Shown here: one piece after another, positions 36,301 through 45,300 of the stretch
Layout: every line of letters starts with the position of its first letter
Position numbering within the stretch: position 1 is the first letter of the stretch
DNA from: Lanius collurio
Taxonomy: Eukaryota; Chordata; Aves; Passeriformes; Laniidae
DNA: 64,000 bases
NCBI GenBank assembly: GCA_020086605.1
Contig: JACBWW010000028.1
Span: forward strand, 6,264,838-6,328,837
Direction of reading: 5' to 3'
The notes under the pieces: model-generated
What the model was told of the DNA's origin: nothing
The model's database searches: none
What the model saw: the letters and a program-made list of their open reading frames with translations, nothing else
Position numbers and translations under genes: made by a program

Positions 36301-39300
36301 TTTCATCAAGGGAAATCCATTCCAACTTGAGTCACAAGTAGAGAAATAAAATTAAAAGTTTTTCTTAGAGCAAATTTGGTTTCATATATCAGTGCTTCTC
36401 TGTCCTAAAGTTTTAACTTTTTATGTGGATCTACTGTGCCTCATTTGTGGTACATTCTGGCTACAGAATTTGGTGTACCACTCCTTCAGTGCATATGATG
36501 TTCTCTAGGTGACTTACTGTTGCTCAATTCTGTCAAATTCCCATATCTTCCTGCCTGTGTTGGGCTGATTCTTGAGCTGATTGGAATGTAGTTGGAGAGA
36601 AAAGTGTAATGATTGGCCTAACTTACTAAAGGCTCTTTTAGGTCAGATTGCAAAGTACTGATGTAACATGGAATTAAATTCATACAGCTGAAACCTTGCT
36701 GACAGTGGAATTGAAGCACTCCTGCCTGTCTCTTGTACTCCTGTGTATGAGCCTTTGTTAGTTTTTTGTTTCTTCCTTAGTGATGAACTCCTAGAGCTAC
36801 TTTTGGCAGTAACAGATTTGAGTGAAATTCAGGACATTTTTGATTCTGGAGAAGCATGACTGATGCTGTTTTTTGGATTTATACTATATACCTTTGGTTC
36901 ACTTATGCTTTCAATGGTCATAACTCTTCTTGAAAGAAAAAATTCATGTTCCTCCCATCTAAACTAAGTCATGCAACAGACGGTTACCTCTGATAGTATT
37001 TATTTGTGTATGTGGTGAATGTGTTTGGGTGTGTATGTGTGTAGGAAGGATTATGGTCTCTTTCTCCCTGGTATCTGTGACAGACAATCTCTGTCATTGA
37101 CGAGAGCAAGGTAGGACAGGCTTTTGCTATCTGGTGAGAAGTTTTCAACAAAGTGTTTTGAATTATTTTAAAGTAAACAGTCAAAATAATAAACCAGCTT
37201 AGGACAAAAGCTGTCTTGAAAAGAGATTTATACAGCTGATGGAAACCACTGTCAAGAAAAACTGGTAAGTTTGAAGTCAGTTTGAAGAATAAGCTGCAAT
37301 AAGCTTTGTTCTTTGTTACCTGATAGTAGTGCATTGACCCCAGCAGGGGATGATTTTGCCTGTTTTAAAGATTAGGTCAGTTTAGATTACTACAACACAT
37401 ATATAATACTTAAAATATTATTAATGTAGGAAGAAGTTTTAGATGCCTGCTTTCATATTTTTCAATTCAAATGAAGATATATACATAGTTGAGTTTGATC
37501 TCTTTTTTTGAATGTGTTGTCGAAGAAGATAGACGTGAATCATTGAACAGGGGCTCCTGGGAAAGAAGTGTAAAGGAGAATATTATGTGAAAGCTTTACA
37601 GATGCTACAGTTGGGCAGTGTATTTGATATTTGTGTAAAAGTCATACATTTTCTCATTTGTTTTTGGGAAAAGAGAAGAAAATAGGAGTTCTTGCAAATA
37701 CCTCTGTGAACTGTGACCTGTTCTTTACAACAGTTAGGAATGCTAAGTTGTGTTGTATTTGCTTTCCATCCAGAAAGGCAAGGTTAACTACAGTGGTGCA
37801 GGCAAGGTTATAACTACAGTGTTAATTCTGTGGTATTGCTGAATGTGGATTAGTATAGGTTGTAGTTGTGGTTAGTTATACAATTGTGCACAGGAAGTTC
37901 CATGTGGGCATGACCTTCCAGTGGTCCCTTCCAGCCATAACCATTCTGTGCTTCCTTTGGAACCAAACTCATTTGGTGGGCAAGTTGAGCAAATTTTTTT
38001 ACCCTTATATTTTTATGACTGCTCCGATCTTAGTTAGAAAATACTTCTGATGCACTTGTCCACTCTGGGTATTTCACAAGAAGCAATGAAATGATCTTCA
38101 CAGTAAGATACCTGGTGAGGTGGTTGGGATCGTGCTATATCCCTTTTCTTAGAAAATATGGACAATGATGACAACACATTCTGTGACTTTGTAAAGCCCA
38201 ATAACTACTCACCCAGGATGTTTGGTTGAGGATACTTACCCCACTGTCTTAAAGTTTGTTACAGTTCCTACGTATTTCTGTCACTGAATGTGGAGTGCTT
38301 CTGTCATGCCTAATGATACTAAACTAAGCTTAAGATACCTCATTGAAACGCTATTGACTTACTTATCATTGCAGAAATAAAGTCCAACCTCCCATAATTC
38401 CTTCCCTTATATTGACTAAAATTTAAGTAGTTAGATTCCTGCAATCTCAGACATATTTTATTTTGTTACAAGCCTTCAGGGTTTTTTTGGCAGTGGCTCC
38501 TATTTTAGTGAAATCAGAAAAAGGAGAAAACTTGGCCTGATGTCATCATGTGGCATGGAAAACGCCTTGAGTGCAGCAAACTTCTGAAGCTCTGTACTTA
38601 GTTACGATAGGAACCCCAAAACAAGCCTCTGTAGATTAGACTCTTAGCTCTGGTTATAAATAGATGAGACATAACTGCTGCATTAAGAAGAGAGCTTGAA
38701 AGAGTGAGGGAAATAATATTATGGTGATGACTTTCCTTCCATCTCTTTTCATCCACCTTAATCTCTGACCCTCAGGCAACAGCTGGTAATAATCTTGAAT
38801 TATGGACTGCTATTGGTCTCTATAGATGATTAATTTTTTACAGATGTTTTCTGCAAACTCTTGTATTATTTGTCCAGAGTGATGTTTTTATGCTTGCTGC
38901 CTTGCCAAGCAGTTGCTGCTACTTGGTAGCTAGTAGACCTCTCCAGGCGGTCAGTCAAATCTTTAATGGGTCAATTAGCACTGTCAGCAGCTCTGATCAG
39001 ATAAATACTTGTCTACAACTGGTTAACCATCTTCCTTTTCGTATTCTGTGGGGTGGATAACAGAGAGGCCTCTGGAATGGCTCCATTTGTCATGCAGGAA
39101 AGCTGACAGGAACTGAGAGAGAGAGAATATTGGGTTCCACTTGATTTAAAGTCAAAACAAATATTCCCAGAGAACCACAGCATTCACGGTGACTTGAACA
39201 ATTTACGTAAGAGTTTAAGAGTAAACTAACAGGAATGAAGATTAATCTGATTTTTATTAATTTTTTGGGCAGTAAGTGTTTCGTGTTCTAAAAATCAGAC

Positions 39301-42300
39301 ACCATCTATATTAGGTCTAGAAGATGGTTTTAGTTTTCACCTTTTCTGGTGAGTGCTCTTTGAGATACAGCTGAATCAGGCCTTCATATTCACTCTGAAT
39401 ATAAAGACCTAAACTAAGGAGCATAAATGCACTGAAGGAGCAGAGAGACTAAATTGGTATCAGAAAACTGGTTAGTGCCTTCCCTTAAGGCCCTGAAGAG
39501 ATGTGGGGAGGATAAGCAAACATGATCCACGGAGTTGCTTTGCTTCTTCCACTCACCTTGAGTCTGTCATGTAGATGACAGTTCCATTAATAGATATGAA
39601 GGGAAAATTACAAGAGCACAGAGACGCCAGAACAAAACCTTGAAAAAGTACTGTTACTGGAATAAAAGTAACTATAGAAATAACAAAAATTACTGTTTTT
39701 TTAAGATGTATTGTAACCTTAGGAATTAGCAAATGTATGTCTGGCAGTGGCATAATTTCAGGTCTTTCTTGTGATTTCAGGTAGTAAGCTCAACAAATGG
39801 AGAACTGAACACAGATGACCCAACTGCAGGCCGTTCAAATGCACCCATCACAGCTCCTGCAGAAGTGGAAGTAATGGATGAAACAAAGTATGTCCTTCTT
39901 TTTATATCATTTGGATCTTCTGTGCTCAGCTGCTTCAATATTTTTCTCATACAGGTTTTCAGAAAATATTATCTGAATTGAATAGCCATTGGTGGGGGGC
40001 AAAACTATAATGCTGTACGTAATTTTGTCTTTAAGTTTTTAAATAGTAGAATTCCTATAGCTTGTGCTTTTTTAGGCTAAATCTTCAAAGACTTGTCTTG
40101 CTATGCTGGCTAGAGAAGTGCATGCATTTTTGATATTTCAACTGATTTTGAAATATTTATTTTAAGATAGTGTTCTGACTACCAAAAGCCATGTGTGAAA
40201 GATGTAAAATTTTTCCTCTGTGTGGTATTCTGATTCTCTTTTTTTCCCTTACTCTCTTTCTGTATAGCTGCCAGAAAGTGTTGAACATGTGGTGAGTTAT
40301 AGGCAGGCAGAAATAGCCCCAGGAGCTTTGTTCTTGTTACTGGGTTTAAAACTAATTTCAGAGAACTTAAAAATAAAATGTCTGTTTGGAAATAGCAAAA
40401 TACGTTTCAATTCTGCGAAACAATTAACTGTTTTTACAAAAAGCCACCTCCAGGGGCTATTCTGCCTGCTTCAAATCCTGCTTGCTTTTAACTTCTGTAG
40501 TCTGTGATGTACTTTATGTCAACCTTTTTAATGAGTACTAGAATATTTTTAGTTACTTTCTATTCTATTTGAAAGGGGAAAGCATTCTTTTCAGATATTG
40601 TAGCATTCAGCTAGTATATTAACATCTAGAAAATAACTCACATGAATAAGTAATAAATGCTAGCAAATGTTTGAACTTTTCCAGTTATCTCTGTAAATAA
40701 CCAGCATATTATTCTTTGACAAGCTTTTAACTAATCACTAAAACATAACTACAGGGTTTCTTAATGTTGCAGTGTAATGAAAGGGAAAAATATTAAGGTC
40801 TGTTAACATGGGATAGACAACTAATGTTTGTTACATATTTGAGTAGTAAACTTAGACTTGCAAAATTGTAGGGAAAAATATTCTTCATAGATAAAAGCAG
40901 TGTGAATTCCAACGTGTTTTATTTCATAACTGTGCTTGAAGTAGGATTTTACAAGGTTAAGGACCTAGTTTCCTGTAAAATAGAAGCACACGAGTATGAA
41001 GGATACATAAGTAGCAGAACAATTCAGTAGCAGCAAGTTTCCTATCAGCCATTTTTCTAACTTTTAGGAAAAGGGAAACTTCTAAAAGTGCAGTTTTTTC
41101 TTGACATGATTGTTCTACAGATTCTGATTTTGGTAGTTAAACTTTATTTGCATGTGTAATTAATAATTTTGAATGGAGGAGTCTGTAGGGCAGTGGTTTT
41201 GGCCTGGTTTTCTGTGAGCACTGAGAAGAACTAAATTCTTTGCTGCCATCTTTATAGAATAGTGTAATATTTTACTGTCAAGAATACAGTTTTCTTATAC
41301 ATATATGTTTGAAACAAAAAAATTCCCAACACGTAAGGATGTTGATAGGCTGCCCATAGGTAAATTTCGTGTCTCCTCTTTTCAGATAAGCACAATGATA
41401 ACTTCCGTTATGCTCATGTACACACAGAAAAAGATGAAATTTCTTGCAATTTGGGCAGTGTTTAGCACAATTAAACCCATTTTTAGTTACCCTAGTTTAC
41501 TTAGTTATCTGCAGAAGGTTAAGAGAATTCTCAAGAGCCAAGATGCTCAGCTGCTTTAGAAGTGTAGAAGTTCACTCCTGATGTGAATCCATAATGGACA
41601 AATAAGCTATCCTTGACCTTTCTGGCCTACTCTTAACTGGTTTTGTTACAGACAAAATAACTAGCCTTGATGTCCTGCTCTTTAGTTTAATTTTCTTTTT
41701 TTTTTTGAGCAGGAAACACTCAAATTAACTGCAGTTTCTCAATCACTGGAGGCTTTTCTGGGGGTAGAAGTTGTTTTATGTTTTGGCAGTAATTAACATA
41801 CATGCATACCCACTCACCCATACCTCCTCTCCAGCTTTGCTATCAAACATCAATGCATAGGTACACATACTTTTTCAGAAACAGCACTTTAGGAGATTTA
41901 GATAATTTTACATTTTAACATGATAACTACAAGCTTAGTATCAAAAGCAATTGTGAGGCATTTCAAATTTTGTTTATGGGTTTTACGCTGCAGAATAGTG
42001 TAAGAGGATGGGATTGCTAGTGTCCTTCATGTCTGTGACGTGGATATTTTTGGTTTTAAAGAGACATTATTTTCTCAAAACTGTCACTTTGTGCCTCTTT
42101 TGAAATCTTTTCTCCACCTGAAAGTATGAACAAAGCTAACCTCTCTTGCTTGTATCTTCTGTTTGTAACACTTCCTCATACTCTGGGGAGACAAACGTGA
42201 ATCTTTTCTAGAAATGCTTCATTCTTTGTTCTAGAGGTTTTCTTAGTTTTAGAAACACAGCATGACTATATCTTCATTTAAAAGATTCAAAAAAGGGTGC

Positions 42301-45300
42301 CCCTCATGTGGGATTACCCCCATTATGTATGATTTTAGTTATGAACACAAATGTAATTTAGCTGAATATTAGAGTTTCTGCTACCATTTCACTGAAATGC
42401 TGTAGATCAGAAAGGATAAATTTAGAGGTTTTTTCTTCAGTGAGAATTTTATTGTTTTGGGACATTTAACCAACATTTAACCAAGCATTTCATTTTCGAT
42501 AAATAGTTATGTACTCATGTGCAGTATATATTCTAAATCTTATGCCATGTCATTTTCATGATGGCTGTGCCGCTAGCGTGACTTAGCAGTGGCTGTTGTG
42601 TTTTGGGCATTGTGGTGGGTTTGTTTTGTTTGTGAGTGTTGGGGATAGAGGGGCTTGTTGGTTTGGTTGTTTTTGTTAGTTTGGGTTTTTAGAAAAGTAG
42701 CTACCTGCCCTATTTCAGTTGTTACTGAAGTTGTAAAGCAAGGAGAAAACTAACCTGATCACTGTGCTGCCCCGCCACTTGGAGTTCTACAGATCTCTCC
42801 ATAATCTCCTACAGATGGTCTTCCATTTATCACTGAGCGATTAACCTGTCTTTACTGTTTGCTAGCCATCACAACAGTTGCTTCTATGAAGCATGTGTGA
42901 TCTGGGTAACCAAAAGGCTTGCCCTTCTCCTGCACAGAGAAGGGCAAGCAGGGAATGATTATGTGATCTGTCCTTTTTGCATCTTTCATCTTTTTGCCAC
43001 TTTAAACACTTGTTACTAATCCTGCAGTAAAGTGCCTGCCACATACTTGATGGCAAATATGAAGCCACAACTGTCGAAATACAAATGACAAGTTACTTTA
43101 GCAGCTTGGCCCAAGGGACTGCTCAAATGGTAGAAGGAAATATTTAATAGGAAAAAAAGTATGATAATGTTTCAAGAAGGACAAGAAATGTTTGAAACCA
43201 TAATGCTGAGATTGCTGCCTTAGATAATATCTCAAAGGTCACTTTGGATTGTACAGGAAAGGTGCAGTGGTTTTTGATTTTTATAGATTGCAATTATACT
43301 GCCTGCTCTAGAAATGTTACGTAAACTACAGATAAAGGTTAGCATAATTAAATACTTTATTAAAAAGAAAATTCTTTCCTAGAAGTAGAAATTTTAAAAA
43401 TATATCTTTTCTATATTATTACATGCATATTGAATAGTAAAATAAATTTGTGGTTTAATAGTCCTTAATAATGCACCTATCTATAGCTTCAAATATGACT
43501 CTAAGCAATGTAATATCTGTATTGTGTGTAAGTGACAATATCACCCTCTAGTGACAGTATTCTTAAGAACAAGTCTACATTTCTGTTACGAATTATACTC
43601 ATTGAGAGATTATGCACTTTGGATCTCTCATTCAGGGTTATGTTTCTCTCATAAAATTTATTGTCAGGCAATACAGTCTGATCTGTCTTAATCCCATGTA
43701 AAGGTGCAAATATTTTATGTTTGGCCTTGGAAGCCAAGTTGAAGTCTAGCACTTCTAGATTTAAAAATACACAGTGTTTCAGTGTACTTCGGTTCAAATT
43801 TCCAAGATAGTCCTGTGGTTTACAATTCATTAGGAATTTGCATTCCTTTAGTGCTTTTTACATACATTATGTATTAATAAAATATTTATTTTCCCACATC
43901 AAATAAAAGTTTTCAGCATTTAGTGATTTTTCCCTGAATTGAAATACAGTTAAATAGTTTTATAATTAACAGAAACCAAACAAAACAACTGAGCATAATA
44001 GAAATTATGCTCATTCTGTTAGTATTATGCAAAGTCCAGAAGACCAGAGGATTAAAAAAGCAGTGCTTTATGTTGGTTAAAAATAGAGCTCTTGAATTCA
44101 CCATTGCCTTTTTCTCTGATTGACAGAGAAGTAGCAAACTAATTAGGCTATGCCGAGGGAATAAAGGACGGTATAGTATTTGCAGCAAGGATGAGGTAAA
44201 ATATTCTGATAAGGAAAGCAAGAATACCTAAAGTGTCCTTGAATTGCAGAGGATCCAAGCAGTCCTAAGCATTTAAGAAATCTAATCTACTTGGGTTGTG
44301 CTCCATTTTAAATTTATTTAAAGAGTGAAGAGTTACAATTCTGTGTAGCTGTTCTAGAATATAAATTGTCTGCTGTACTTCCATCTTCCTACAGTTACTT
44401 ATGTAACCAGGGTTCTGTATATGCTAATGTTTTGAATCAGGAAAAGATTTTTCTGTGGGCTTTCCCTAAGGCCTGCTAATCTCAAACAAGTGTAAGAGTG
44501 ATTGACCATCACAGTTGAGGGTAGGATTTCTCATCTACAGGATCATAGGATAATTCATGTTGAAAGGGAGGAGCACTGTAAAATCCTTTTCTTTGATATG
44601 TGGCATATATGTACATAAAATACTTGGGGTGAAAGAAGAATCAAGCTAAATTGGAGTTCATACATCTACAAGGAAATTCAAAGCTTAAGTGATAATGGAT
44701 GTTAGTGGCTATAGGCAAATGCTGAATAAATAAAGGGTTAGTAGTTATGGGGGAATTTCAGTTACAATCAGTTCCTACTACTCTTCAAAACCAATTATGT
44801 CTCTTCTTTAAAAAGTACTTTTAATTTAGTGGATACAGTGTGATACTTCTTCTAGCTGTAAAAATACTTACCTGTGTAGTTTCCCCTACTGAATTTTAAT
44901 TCTGGGCTTCCTCTTCATCAATAACCAATGTTTTTTTCTACTGAAAGTTATGTAACTCTCAGAGCAGTTCTGGTCTGCCTCTGCCCACTGCTACTTTTTC
45001 AGTGACTGAGCGACAGAGTGCCTTGGATATTTTGAGAAGGTAACTTCTGTCTCCCCTTACTTTGGATGTTGTTCTTACCCCCTGTAGAACCTTATTTTTA
45101 GCCCCTTATTCTCCCTGATTTTTAAATGCTTTCCCCATTTCCCACATTCCAAATGAAATCATCTGGATTCCTTTTGAATTTCAGTGTGATAAAATGCTTG
45201 GTGAACTTAAGGATTTACAGATCAAGGCTATTGATGCAGTACATTTATATTTTCATTAGTGTTTTACTTCATAGTTTAAGACTCGTCAGTGTATAGCGCT

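Noticed and set aside
36984..37334. Minus-strand open frame of 116 codons
   Set aside because: Antisense to a CSNK1G3 intron; a GTGT-rich end gives the Thr/His repeat; no domain or promoter seen.
43501..44221. Two neighbouring minus-strand frames (109 and 102 codons)
   Set aside because: No shared domain, no splice signals to join them, AT-rich chance frames.
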